DNA of 64,000 nt from Strix aluco (lineage: Eukaryota; Chordata; Aves; Strigiformes; Strigidae): positions 8,740,632-8,804,631 of the forward strand of contig NC_133933.1 of the NCBI RefSeq assembly GCF_031877795.1, in the 5' to 3' direction. A program made the translations under genes and the position numbers. Under the pieces are notes generated by a model. It did no database searches. It had not been told where the DNA came from and saw only the letters and a list, made by a program, of their open reading frames with translations. Shown in pieces: positions 1 to 12,591 of the stretch. The first letter of the stretch is position 1. Each line of letters opens with the position of its first letter.

Positions 1-3000
1 TTGTATGAGTTATGCTGGCATAAAACACTAGAAATTTCAATACAATTGAAAATACATGTTAATTAGAAATAACAAAGGTTTGATGACATTTCCTTGATTA
101 TGTGGATTTTGGGTGCATGCTTTTTTGACGCAGTTAGCTTCCATAGGGTGGCCATCTCTTCCACACCCTGTTTTTTGATACCAGTACCTTACTCTATGTC
201 TGCCAGAAAAGTAAGCATGAGACTAATGTTTTTTGTAGATCTTGGGCACTTCCAATAGGCAGCCTAGAAAGTACCTTTTCTGGAAGCATCGTCTGGATGA
301 TGCCTTCAGACTTTCTTTGTCTGATTATTATGAACTACCAAGCCTCAGTGACAGTGGTCACTCTTGACCAAGAAAACTTTTTAGTGGTCCAGATCCTCAG
401 TTCCTGTCAGTCTGCTTCAATATTACGATGTCAGCTCACATCGACAGCAGGTCTGGCTCAGAACAGTCATCAGCACTTGTAGCACACAGAGAATGGCAGC
501 AAAGAGCAAAAACATCCTGAGGTTTCATGCAACCTATACCAATGGCTTCTCTTCCACACTGCCTCCCACCTCTAGGTGCTGTAATTGCTTACCCCAGAAG
601 ACAAGGAGCTTAGAGATGCTGTCAGAGGGGTATGGAAACACAAAGGACAGTTGTATATAAGTAGTGCTTGTGATCAGCTGTGTCAGTCACAAAACAACTA
701 TCCTCAGCACTTTCTGACGGATACAAAAAGAATTATATAGCAAAGAGCTAATCCCAAAATGATGTGCATGTATGTGGAGAGGTATGTCTGACATTCACAT
801 TAATACCAAATGAGTTCATCATGATTAATGTTATTACATTAAATATCGAAGGAATTAATAATGATTAGACCATTATTTTAAAGGGTTACCAACATGACAC
901 TGGCTCATTTTTTAACAGCTGTAGACAGTTGGGTTTGGACTTTTTTCTCTCTGCACATTTCTAGTCCTCACCTCCTTTGACCAAATATACTCACTTGGAA
1001 TTTCATCTTACTGAATTTATGATTTTATGGCTGTGTTTCCTGCCAGGGCTAAATCCAAGTCCTAATGAAGTCATTAGGAGCTTTGCTATTCACTTCACCA
1101 CTGCAAAAAACCGAGGCCTGATCCTGATTTCCTTGGATTGACAAGCACTATTTCCCTTGGCTTAATTGGACTTTTATATGCCCCCTCAATCCTAGGAAAA
1201 AAACTAAGAGAATATTAGGTGTGGGGGTGTGGTGTGTGTTAATATTTAGCATAGAGGGAAGTTTTCCCTGTCATACCTCAGATACTTCTGTGAGAAGATG
1301 AAAAGAAAAACAATTATATTGAATAGTCAACAAGCCATATAAAATGCTCCCAGAAAACTCTCTTCCTGCACCAAGAGGAGTTGCACTGAGACTTCAAGGA
1401 GTCACTTGGCCTTGTCGCATGCTGCAGGCCCACATACTGCTATAAACCAGAACTGGGATGGGAAAAAGGTTGCAAACAGTCTGTTATGAAATTTAGCCAT
1501 GCATAGTAAACTAGGCCTGAACTAGGGAATAGCCACCCATCACAAAATTATTATCTTTATGCAGCAACTACGTGGCAGATGCAGAGATGAAGAGGTTCTT
1601 GCTTGTTTCCTATCTTCCATTTTTCTGTTTTTTAATTAAAACTGACTTTTCTGTTTTTTACAGAGGATCTTTGCTTGAAGGACTGTGCATTAGGTCCATT
1701 CTTCCTTTTCCAAAAAAAAACACCTTCAAAGAGATCAGTAAGAACGTCCAAATTATATGTGCACTATTATACTTTAAATAAAACTGGCTTAACTAGGGTA
1801 AAAAAAAAGTAAGATGAAGACTTTGCAAATAGGAAAAATGCCTGAACCAGATGATTAAGAGCTATGTGTTTTATAGGAATGGCTGCCAACACTTGGGTAA
1901 TAATACACTGTTTCTTGATGCACAAATAGTATTATATTCCACACTTTTAATAAAACTAAAGAAACCAAAAGTTCTCATAAATTATCTATTCAGTAGAAAC
2001 TGCTAAAACCTACTAAATCTGTTTTGAAGTACTAATATTTCATAGACAGTATTTAAAAATAGTGCATATCAAAGCGTGTGATTTATAAAGGGGAGAAAGC
2101 AAATATTTTTCCATTTCCAATTTGAAATTCTTGGATAGAAGGATAAATCTTGTAACATTTGTCTGCTTTTCTTTACTTTTTGTCTTTGCTGATTTTTCAC
2201 AGGCCTTAGCTAAGATTAAATTGCTGCTTGATCAGCTGATGATGATTAGTCATTTCAACCCATTCACAGAAGAGTATATTAGGAGTCACAGTTTGGCTGT
2301 AATTTTTTTCCCATTTTAATTGTTAAGAATTTTTCTGTGGTTGCTTTATAAAATGGTAGCTTGGGTTTTTCATTTGGACTTTTGTTCTGCAGTACAAGAA
2401 ATTCAAGAAAAGATAGGATTAAACTGGTTGCCAGAAGCCTATTTATTATGACGTTGCTTTTCCCATAGGTCTTCCTGTTGTGTCCAAGGTGTACAAACCT
2501 CTTCAGCAAAATATATATATGTGTATCTGTATATTAGGAAATTAAACATGTCAGGGACCATTCTGTGGCATTGAGGCTTTTGGGCACAGAGCTGCCTACT
2601 TGCATATTGTTACACATTTTTGTCTTCAAAATTAAGATGATTGCATGGAGGCTGCCTATGGGGAATGGTCCTTGATCTATGAAAATACCTAGTCCTTGCC
2701 GAGGAGTTGGCCAAGGGAATGGTGGATAGGTTGGGCCAAAACATGCAACAGTGGGACTGATGACCGAGCAATATGGGCGGTGGAGCTGCTACTTATAAAG
2801 CATGCAAGTAGCTTAGTATGCTGTATCACTCTTGCTGCCAAATTCTGGTTCAAAACTGGATTATTCCTCTTCCAAAATCGGGTTCATGTTCACTGTGTCC
2901 ATTCTGTACCTTCATGTGCTGATTTTTCAGAAGTGTGATAGCTTTTTTCTTTGAGTCGATGTCAGTGGACAATGGCAGTACTTGTTGCCTCTGAAAATCT

Positions 3001-3986
3001 CATCATAGAAGTCTGAACATAAAGTTTGGGGTCAAAGACTACTCTTTATAACCCCCTGTTTAAATCTACACTTATATCTCACAGAAGGCATCAAGATCAA
3101 AGTGTACATTTTAGTGCACAAACTTCAAGAAGGATGATTTTCTCTACCAGATTAGTATATGACACCCTGAGAAATCTGAGCCCAGCTGTATTTAGTCAGA
3201 TCTGTATATTACATGTTAAATACTCTCTGAACTGGACGTTATTGTCAAATATAATGATAGTAAAATAACATGCAATGGGGTCTTTTGAGTAGAATATTTT
3301 ACATGCTGGAGAGATGTATCCAGTCTTGTCATTAGTGATACGGTCAGGTATCACTATTTTTGTTGTTCCTCAGTTATGTGTGAATTTCTCTGTGGTAAAA
3401 AATGCCTGCAAAATGTATATACAAAATAAAAGATTGTACTTTCAGGTCTGGGTGGTGTGCAAGTGGTGAGCTGGCTGAAGAAGAGTGCAACTGTGTGAAT
3501 GTGCTTTGAAATGTACATTGAGATCCACTGGTACATTGTACAAAGACAAGGTATTAAGTCTGCTAGGAGTATTTTGTAATTATTACAATGTAAAATCAAA
3601 ACCCTACGTGTATGCTTTAGTTCTGGTTAGTCATTTGTTTTGCTGGAGGAAAGTCTAGCGGCTCCTGGCAGATTTCTGGTCCTTGCAGCAGGGAGGATAC
3701 CTCAGAAATATGTCCTGCTTGATTGCCACCAGGACTGTGGCATAAGGCAACAGGTTGGAGAAGCCTGGGCACGCAAAACCTACAGGCATGGTAAGAGAAA
3801 AAGGTATGTCCAGACTGGTGAGTCTCAGGGCTTTGCTTGCCTGACTGGGGCCAAGTATTGGTTACTCGAACATTTTTAAGGACCACAGAGGACATCAGTG
3901 TGACTTGTACCTCTGGCTTCAGGGGAGGCAAATATTTCATAGCTTCAGCGCTTGTCAAAGCTTATGTGATAGAAGAAGGTTTAAAT
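1..3986. other. AT-rich non-coding DNA, no gene recognised
   Basis: Both strands are broken by frequent stop codons. The open frames that exist (up to about 110 codons) are low-complexity or resemble no protein family I know. One decayed foldback repeat lies at 1046-1126 and is listed separately. A good splice-acceptor context ending at 1663, followed by an AATAAA signal at 1777-1782, could mark a terminal exon of a non-coding transcript, but nothing else supports it. I see no promoter, RNA gene or recognisable transposon in the rest. Confidence 0.6.
1046..1126. repeat. Decayed ancient foldback repeat (amniote type)
   Basis: The segment has a left arm resembling TGAAGTCAATGGGAG (here tgaagtcattaggag) and a right arm resembling its complement (cttcac...), and it ends in aggcctgatcctg. 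I recall this layout, 'tgaagtcaatggg ... ttgacttcaatggg ... ggatcaggcc', as a common old interspersed sequence in bird, crocodile and turtle DNA. The family name is not certain to me. Similar shorter pieces occur at 42640-42665, 55095-55121 and 63424-63480. The call rests on motif memory, not on an alignment. Confidence 0.35.
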
Positions 3987-4175
3987 GCGTAGCAGCAGCA
4001 CCGAACCTCTTTGTGTCGGTTGCTGGACGGGAGACAGGAAGGTGACCATGGCCTTGGCTGGTGCCGCATGCGCCTTGGCCGAACACCCTCAGGGCCGGTC
4101 CCACAGTCCCCCCACGTGCTAACATGGCAGACAGCGTCGACGGGCTCGCCTGCCCCTGCGCCTTCCCTACAGCGG
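3987..4175. other. Short CpG-rich pocket
   Basis: About 15 CpG dinucleotides fall within roughly 190 bp, while the surrounding kilobases have almost none. The stretch includes a CGTCGACG cluster near 4136. It is too short for a classical CpG island. It could be a small unmethylated regulatory element, the start of a non-coding transcript, or a recently arrived GC-rich fragment. Both strands carry an open frame across it (4011-4310 plus, 3962-4183 minus). That is expected where GC content is high, and neither product resembles a known protein. Confidence 0.45.
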
Positions 4176-7100
4176 GTCAGCAAGACTTATAGCAGTCTAA
4201 ACTGGGAGAGTGTTACCTACTTAAACTGTTTTTCTGACTTAATAAGAATTTTTCATCTACAGCAAGCCATTTTAAAATATTGTCTATACACAAACAGTCA
4301 TTCTGAATAATAGGCCTGCACACAGTAAATGTCAGCTCTTTAAATCACAGAGGACTTCGGAAGCGGAGTAGAGAATGCTTCATAACAGTTTAAACTTCAG
4401 CCTCCCATTTATTATGTATGTGTTTATAAATCTCTGAGGGGCACTCTTTTTCCTTCTGGGAAGCCCAAAGGAGCAGAGTTGTTTGTCAGCCCTGCTGGGT
4501 GGTGCGTGGTGCTGTGGTTGCTCCTTTGCATTCTGACCCCATTTGGTTTCAAGGTTGGTATCCAAGGTTGTGCCTGAGGAAATTTTATTTTCTTTTCTCC
4601 TAACAGCAGCATATAGGACCTTTTGTTTCTAGGAAGATAGTGCAGGGAGAAAAAAAAATGGCGAAGGGTCAGCAGCGCAGTGTTGTGTTGTGTTTTCCTT
4701 TTTAAGCTGAGCATGAGTGATCACCACCTTTAGAAAAGGGCTCTCCGTTTGTCACATAGGAAGAGTGTAAGGGTATCTTGCACAGTGATGGCTTTGAAAA
4801 ATTTCTTCAGCGTTCCCATCTATCTTGGTTAGTATGAATACTTTAGCATTAAATGGAGAAAAGGAGAATCCATCAATAGTTAATAACTGACCTTAAGATA
4901 GGAATTCAAAGTTCACTACAATTAAACCCAAGTGTCAGCAGAACCCACAAGGGAGACTATCAATATATTTGACTATACCTACCCATAGATAGCAGATTTA
5001 AATTCTATAAGGGAGAGGACTGGGCATTATTCCTAATAAAAACCATACTGTTGTACTGTCTTATATCCCAGACAAAACACAGAAGTTCTGTGTTATGAAT
5101 GATAGTGGGAGAAAACATACTGAAGAGCAAATGCGATTCTGGATGGAATTTCATCACATGACTCTATTGTAAACCAGATGTTTGTCAGATTCAGTGGGAG
5201 AATGTATCCATCTTGAAATTTTTAATAAGGTTACGTAAAGGATTAAAAGCAAACATTTACAATGTGCAGGATTTAAAGATAATTATATTTCTCTTAAATT
5301 TGTTATTTTCTTGGTAGATCATTAAAAATATTTACATAATCTATCTATGGTGCAGTGCACCTCATGGATGGCTTCTTTCATTATGATGCTTGATGTACAT
5401 CCACAGCATCAGAAAAACAAAACATAAAGAGGCTGTTCCACAGACATAAACAATACTTGTGATGTAAAAAATATGCTCTATTATTGAAAAAAAAAGGCTG
5501 CAGCCAAACCTAGGAGTTATGGGGTAAGATTCTGACACTTGGAGGAGAGAATTACATTTCCCTATGGAAAGCAGTGCTGGCCGCACCCCAAAGGGAGCTT
5601 GCTCTGGGTAGATGTGTTGTTACTCTTGCTGGTGCAGCTGATTTTTCCTTCCATTTCCATCCCCTTCTGAGGAGGGAAGAGGGAGAACAAAGCTTGAAAA
5701 AAGGGCAGAGAAATAGGAGAAAGGAAAGCTTTATTTTGTATCTAAGACTTCATAAGAGATTACTTTGCATTTGCAAATTTGTTCATGACAGCAACCTTGT
5801 AATACCTATGGGCAGTTTTGTGGGGCTACATTCAAGGCCACTAACTCTCAAGAATATCTTCTCTACTGTCTTTTTTGTTGGCAGATAATTCATAATGGAA
5901 CTTCACAGCAGGGTTTATCGAGTGTACACAGAAATATACACATAGATGCTGCAGCAGTATAGCATTATACTGGTCAAAAAAAAAAAAAAAAGAGCTGAAC
6001 AAGACTGTGTGAAGAGTTTTTGAGGTTTTTACATGAAATAACATTTGAAGGAATAGGAAGATGAGCGAATTATACTCCCTATTTCATTTTGGGAGATATT
6101 CTTCCACTCAGTGGATTTCTAATTCATGGGGAACAAGGACAAAGTAAGTTAAACTAGTAAAATATGAGAATACCTTTTTCTTTGACATCATCTCCCATGT
6201 AGCTACAGGATGTGTAAGTCCGCTTGGACTTCAGTTGTGATATTTTAATACATGAACCAATTTATTGGGAATAGTAACTAATATCTGTAGCACTTTAATC
6301 ATTCCTGGTACCAACAAGATCTGTTGAATACAAAATCTCCAATAAGTCAGAAGGCAGTGTTAATGTTGAGATATAACATACTAAACCCAGGAAGTAGGCT
6401 TCTGAATGTGGTGCTAATTCAACCACATTATGGACCATTTATGGCCCAGATGGATTATTACAAATGGAAGATACTGCTGATGATCGCTATACCCAAGTTA
6501 ATGATGTGATAGAAACCTCGACACTCACTAGCTGAGAATTGTACTGCCGTAGCCTGCTGTCACGCTGCTCTTCTAGCTGCCTCTTTACCTCCACCAGCCC
6601 TTGTGCATAGCATAACCTGGGAGGGTTCAGTACTGCCAGCTCAAAAATCAACTTTCTTGTGGAATGGTTAAGCGTGCAAGAGAGATTGCTAATTCAGAGC
6701 CCTTAACTATAATCTTTACTAGAAAAGACTAGGTACCACAAACTTGTCAGTGGAAGAAAGCAAAAGCTATCTTTTAGTACTTTGAGTCACACAACATGGG
6801 TTGTTTCTGATTTTTTTTGCTTGGGTCACGATAGGTTTGGGAGGAAGATGCATGTATATCTGTGGGAGAGACAAAAAAAATGGGGTCACTGGAAAATTGT
6901 GAAAGTCCTAAAGACTTGATGCAGAATTTTTCTGCAGCTGTCTCACTGAGACTGATTGGGTACCCCATATCAGTGTAGGAGATCTTGCAAATGTTTAGTG
7001 AGTATATTTTAAACACTTCTCCAGCAAACTCTCTGCATTCAGGTAGTTGGTAAGATGGAGCAAATCGTCAATGTCTTGGCTTCCATTTAAGCTTGAGAAA

Positions 7101-10100
7101 TAACATCACAATTACCCTGTTGAGATACAGAGAAAATATCTCGAAAGCCCAAAACAGGACAGTTGCCAAGAGGTATTTCTTGCATTGAGTAATGTAATTT
7201 TACAGCCTTGAGATTGTCTTGGAGAATGTTACTAAGTTAAAAATGTCAGCCAAGATCAAAGAATAGTGAAAAATGTATTGCTGGAGCAGAGGATTGGAGG
7301 TGAGGGGTAGGAGACCCCTCCTAGGAGACTGTGTCCAAACCCTGCACCCACTTATCCCTCCTGCTGCCCCCTGACCACATTAGCTAATCTCATTTTAGAG
7401 ATACAGCACAGGAAAAGATAAAACATGAAATAGCTGAATCTGACTTACTTTGAATGTCTGTCAAGTTTCATGTGTTTTAAGTCCTAAACAGATTTATTTC
7501 ACTTGTATCAGTCACTCTGTGGCAGGTCTACATAAATCAGAAAGCAGTCTGGGAGAAGGTCCTTCAGTGGCCAGCTTGCCTGTATCACAGATTCCTGCAG
7601 AGTACGTAGTTATACGTGTATAGGCAGAAGAGATTTGAGATTCAGTAATCATCATGGAGTGTCGCTTTCCTCATAGCTAAATACCCAGAGGAGCTGGCTG
7701 AAAAGGTTAGCTGTATCTGTCAGGTTTTTTGGGTACTACAAAGGATCTTGTCCATTCAGTCTAAATAAGGCATAATCTTGGCTGCATGGGTCAAATATTC
7801 CAAGTTCATTTACCAAATCACTGGGCAAATGTCAAGTTCCAGACAGACTTAGTATAGAGCGATGCAATCTATCAATACTTAAGCATATTGGAGGGAGAGC
7901 ATCATGGCTGGGAGTGTTATTTATTCAGTGAAGCACATGCTAAATTGAACAGCATGCTTTGGATAGAGAGGGTGGGGGTCTAGCACTCATCTTTCCAACG
8001 AGCTTTTTTATTTCCATGTAGAGAGATTTTAGACTCGAAAGAACTGTAACAAAAGCCATTTAGACTCACTTGCCATCCAGGTGTATTATTTCTCCCTGTT
8101 AGGCTGAAAAGTCTTAAGGAAAACAAGATTTTGCTGATAATTTTCAGTTCAGATTGGACCTGTGTGGGCTTATAAGGTCATTCGCTTGACTGAGCAACCA
8201 TGGACGTTACACAGTGGGAAGTGGGCAGGGCTAGTGCTTGACAGCTGTTCTTGGGAGTGATGGCCATATGTATCCCTTGCCACAGGACTGGTTTTCTGAT
8301 TGAGATCATTCATTTGTGGAAATACTTGCCTGCGCTCTGAGAGATGATGCCGTAAATTCAAAATAACGTGGAGATGCATTGGGTTTACACGGGCGTGAGT
8401 GGGCTCTGCTGGTGTCTGCCTGACAGCTCCAACTGGCACAGGGTCAGTTGTCCTTCTGAACCTTTCCCTTCCACCAAACGTGCAGAATACTGTCTTCTCT
8501 AAGAAGCAAGATTGTGTTTAGATACTCCCAATAAAGCATTTTTATTACCTTATTTGTGTTGCCTTGCTGTCAGTGGGCAAGGCTCATGGTCAGGTAATGT
8601 ACTGGCACCTGTGTGTGCTCAGAGGGAAGGCATTTTTTTGTCGTGATGCCTCTGTCTCCCTCTCGCTTTCTTCCTTGATCTGACTCATCCACTTATCTTG
8701 TAAGCTTTGTTATCACTGAGAATGCCTCTTATTGTGCTTAGATACCGTGCCTATCAGAGTGATCTTGTTTGAGATATCTTCATTTCACAGATGAATATAA
8801 CCAAGCACACAACAACCCTTAAAGGCCTTTGCCAAGGTTGCAAAGTGAGGTAATGTGAGAATCATGATTGCCTGTACACACTGAATTCAGCTTTCTTGTG
8901 CATATGTGTCAAGATACAATCTTCAGTGATGTGTTCACTCATTATTTCTTCCACAGGCCACTTCCCTTAGCTGTCAGTCTGTTCTTTTAACTCACTTGCT
9001 CCATGTACTTTCCTACATCTTTAAAATAGCAACCTGAAAGCACAGAAATGCTACGGTGACGACAGTCACATGAGGCATCAGCATCCTTGGGAAGTTCAGG
9101 GCCAGGCTGCATGGCATTCTGAAGCGTTGGGGTTTGTTTTCAGAGGGCTAAAATCAGAGAAGCTGAATGTTAGTGCTATCTGTAGAGAGCATACTCGATC
9201 TGTGAGGCAAATAAGTTCTCATCAGGTAGCGACCCCATCACTGGGACAAGTCTTCATGCTCTGCAGAGCCAAGACAGTCTCAGTAAGTGTCCAGGGCAGG
9301 TCCTTACCTACTTTCTCTTCTTGCTTGTGTGTTGTGGCAAAATACATGTTTCATTAACCTTTAAGGGATTGAGACTGTGCTGAAGTTATGTGATACTGGG
9401 GTGCTTTCACATGAGACTGTCAATATGGAAATGTTTTTGAGTTGGTTCTGCCCTATCGCTGCAAAGTATCATCGCTGTTGTGAGAGAAGAGAGTTCATCT
9501 ACACCCACAGGTAATTATCACATTGTTCATGTGATGAAAATGTAAGCAGTGTGCTCTGTCTGCAGCTTAGCAGGTGTGAAGGAGACCTGTTGTTAAGCAG
9601 TCTCCCTTTTTTTTTTTCACTCTCCATTCCCATTATCATGTTTTTATAGTTTTCCTTAATGAATGCTCCCCAGTATCTTAGAGGTTCAGAGTGACTATCT
9701 GGGCAATTCATGTCCCATCCACTTTACCTATACATGACTTCTGGGTCTTACACAGCTTTTTGTCTGCTTCCCTTCTAGTAAGAAGGCTGGAGAATCTCTT
9801 CAAAGGGAGGGGGCCTAATGTCACTAACATCTAGTCCTTGCGTGTGGCTGAAATCATTCCTATTCTTGAATCCTTGCCTGTGTTACCCCAGAATCCACTT
9901 TAACACATTGAAACGATGTGTAGCTTCATAATTGACTATCTAACAGTATAGTTAACACCAGCTTGTTGGAATAGATGCATGGAGTCAAGCTATTAGGTCT
10001 GTAGGGCTTTACTAAGACTTTATTTCCGTTAGCACTCCAATTCACAGCATTTATAAGTTCATAATTTTAATTCCCACTTTTTAAATTTACCAGTAAGTGA

Positions 10101-11950
10101 TATGCTAAGTCCAGCCTGATTGTGCCTGCTCTACCAAAGGTGTCAAACTGCTATGGAAATAAATAAAAGAATTCTTCATGAAGTAACCATCGGACATGCT
10201 GCTGTTGCTATTTGTAAAGCTGTTGTCTTTCATCAACTTGTTTTTGGACGAGGTTTTGAAAAGCCATTCTGAATGGTGTAAATAACTGAATATAATTGGC
10301 TTTCCAATTTCACTGCTTATCAGAAGGAGAAGAAGAGAAGGGGGGAAAACCCTAGGTATTTCAAAGACAATAAGTGTATTTGATGTAATGGTCTATGATT
10401 TTGTCTTTTGTTGTTTAACCCAGGATTGAAGAAACAGATGGTAAGATTTTCTAGGAAGCTTAAAACAGAAGCCAAGCTAATACAAAACTGTTCAGCTATC
10501 AGACAGGGTAAATCCATTCTGTCGCTTTCTTTTTTTTTCCCAAATCACAACCCATCAAAAGAAAGGTTTAGCTTCATAAAAAGATATTTACCAGGAAGCT
10601 TTTTGCAAAGGAGAAGGGCATGCTTTGTTAAACCAGATGCATTTTATTTTTCCTGGAACCAAGATTTATGAAAGCAGTATGCTCATATTTCTCCATATAC
10701 AGTAATTGGAACTCATTATGCTAATTGTATTTCCATTATCACTAATTAACAATCATAGTGACCTGGCCCACAGTCTAATTTGTCTTTAATCTGTTTTTGT
10801 ATAGGGAGTTTTACCCTGTAATTTCAAGGTGATAATTCTATTCAGCACAACTTTATTGAATAGTGAAACGTAATACTTGTAATATTTAGGGCTGTTCCCA
10901 TTCAGATAGTTCAAAGGGAACACGAAGTGAATTTATACCTGTCCACACTGCTGCATTAGTGGATCTGCCTCCCTCTTGCACTCTGTTTAACCTACCTGTG
11001 TCTGACTTAACCTGTGTGCAGCTTATCTAGAGTAACTGGAGGTTGGTCAACATTTGTTGATGAGATTTGCGAGCTGTGAAGGAATGCGTGTGTGTATTTA
11101 TTGGTGGATAAATCTGCGGGAATTTGCCGTTTTTCTTTGTGACACTTCACTTGCAGGAAAACCGGATTTTCCTTAAATGGTGTTTCTGGTGTAGTATAAA
11201 ACATATCCTATGTCTCGAGGGGGGGAAAAAACCCTCTGAGTTTAGCATGAAAAGTGTTTTGTTTTGTTTGGGTTTTTTTTATTTTTACTTACACAACAAG
11301 TAAATGCTTGTTTGTTTTTTCTCCACGGTTTGCTGGCATTCAGACGTTCCAGGTTTTTTTTCTTTTTCTGCAGTTTCAGAGTGAGGGAAATGAGCAGTGC
11401 TGTGCCACTGGGGCTTTGCAAATCCTGCTGTACTGCTCATCTCTCTCGAGTCAGTGTTACAAAAATATTCTCAGTGACTTATTCCAGGAAACCTGGATGT
11501 TTTTCTCTAGTGTTGCTCACCTACTGCCCTTTTCCCTCTGCTGATTCACTGGCTGTGCATTGCTGCTGATGTCACGTTGTTCCCATCTTACCCACTAATC
11601 GATTGATACCAATAATACTGTGCTGTGCAAGCCCTCTCCCTTAAATCTTTGGCTTATTTCTTGGCTTCCTATTCACACAGAATGCCACCTTTCAGTGAGG
11701 TGGGTACTAAATTTATCCGATTAGCTATATTATTGCATACCCTTTGCACTGCCCTTGCTGTGCTTTGTCATTGAGGACTTTTGAAGCTGGGAGTCACTCT
11801 AATCTGAGTCATTGATCTATATCCCTGCTTCCATTTCTAACCCTTTCTGTCCCAGGAACAGCCAAGGTCTCCAGGCAAAGGAAATTTGTGTCATTTGATG
11901 TCAATGTAGCTCAACAGCTTTACATCGTTCATTGATTTGTCCTTGGATGG
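4176..11950. other. Non-coding DNA, no gene recognised
   Basis: This is AT-rich sequence with scattered open frames of no more than about 105 codons, none with a recognisable domain. It holds a 16-base A run at 5976-5991 and many short T runs. A stretch at about 11250-11380 is T-rich on the plus strand and gives two overlapping Phe-rich open frames that look like composition artefacts. I see no repeat family, RNA gene or promoter that I can name. Confidence 0.6.
5976..5991 (+). repeat. Poly(A) tract, 16 bases
   Basis: An uninterrupted run of A. The sequence upstream resembles no gene or SINE I recognise, so a retroposed origin is not supported. Confidence 0.8.
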
Positions 11951-12005
11951 ATATGAATATATATATATGTATATACATAGATATGTATAAATATATATAT
12001 ATATG
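11951..12005. repeat. Imperfect (AT)n microsatellite
   Basis: About 55 bp of alternating A and T with occasional G or C interruptions (atatgtatatacatag-type units). It lies about 370 bp from the RTE-like fragment and shares no sequence with it. Length polymorphism between individuals is likely. Confidence 0.85.
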
Positions 12006-12375
12006 GAGATACAAATTATACATATTTTGCTCAACCAGTTGTTTTCCAAATTATTTCTCTTGTTGCAGCTCTCTCCCCTCGGTGCCTTGGTCTCCCTCTA
12101 CATGCCACTTCCCTACTTTAGGAAGAGGTGAATCACATCACTGTCACAAATCCTCACAGCTCCTTCTCTTCACACTGGAATGTGCGACCTTCTGAATCCA
12201 CAAGTGAGCCCTGCTTCTGTGTGATTGTTCCTTTCAGCTCCACGGGGGAACTGCTAAAGCCCCCCAGGTCCGATCCCACTTCAGCTGCCTGGGCAGCACA
12301 GCCTTTGCATAGTAAATGCTTCTCCTTCACCAGCACATAAATCAAAGAGTACCACCTAATCAACAAAATAATCTT
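12006..12375. other. Non-coding flank of the RTE-like fragment
   Basis: The minus-strand frame from the endonuclease-like segment stays open to 12154. After about 12376, however, its translation no longer resembles LINE endonuclease. The expected next block (the strand leading to the IQVYAPT-type motif) is missing. I read this as either a frameshifted and decayed continuation or unrelated flank. Confidence 0.4.
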
Positions 12376-12591
12376 AATCAATGCTTTCACCGTCTGGCTT
12401 TCCCTAGCAAATATAACTCCCTGTTGATGTTTCCCATCCTCCCTTCTGTTATACCAGATGGTGTATGTTCCAGTCTTTTTATTATCCTTCCCTGACCACG
12501 ACACTTTGCTCAGTCCAGAGATCTTCATACTGCATCCCCTGAGTGTTCTCATCAGCAGCTCTGTCCTGCTTATTGCATCTTGATGTTTCAA
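12376..12591 (-). mobile_element. RTE-clade LINE fragment, endonuclease-domain remnant
   Basis: On the minus strand an open frame starts at 12591. Residues 15-72 read like the N-terminal half of an RTE/BovB-type apurinic endonuclease: MRTLRGCSMKISGLSK, then SWSG, then TGTYTIWYN, then KHQQGVIFARES and VKALI. In the family this corresponds to 'REM..Y.ldvlGlsEvrWtGsG', '..YtiyYsG' and 'rHe.GVgf.....vkalig'. The usual catalytic Glu after GLS (GLSE) is Lys here, so the domain would be inactive. Similarity stops abruptly after VKALI, and the rest of the element (YAPT block, DWN motif, reverse transcriptase) is not found nearby. The call is pattern recognition of a diverged protein. A domesticated CFDP2-like fragment or chance resemblance are alternatives. 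Confidence 0.5.

Noticed and set aside
2206..2319. Good acceptor (ttttcacag) followed by 37 open codons (ALAKIKLLLDQLMM...)
   Set aside because: There is no donor and no polyadenylation signal after the stop, and the peptide resembles nothing known. An acceptor-like match is common in T-rich DNA.
11254..11569. Two overlapping Phe-rich plus-strand frames resembling membrane proteins
   Set aside because: The hydrophobicity comes from T-rich DNA in two frames at once. There is no conserved pattern.
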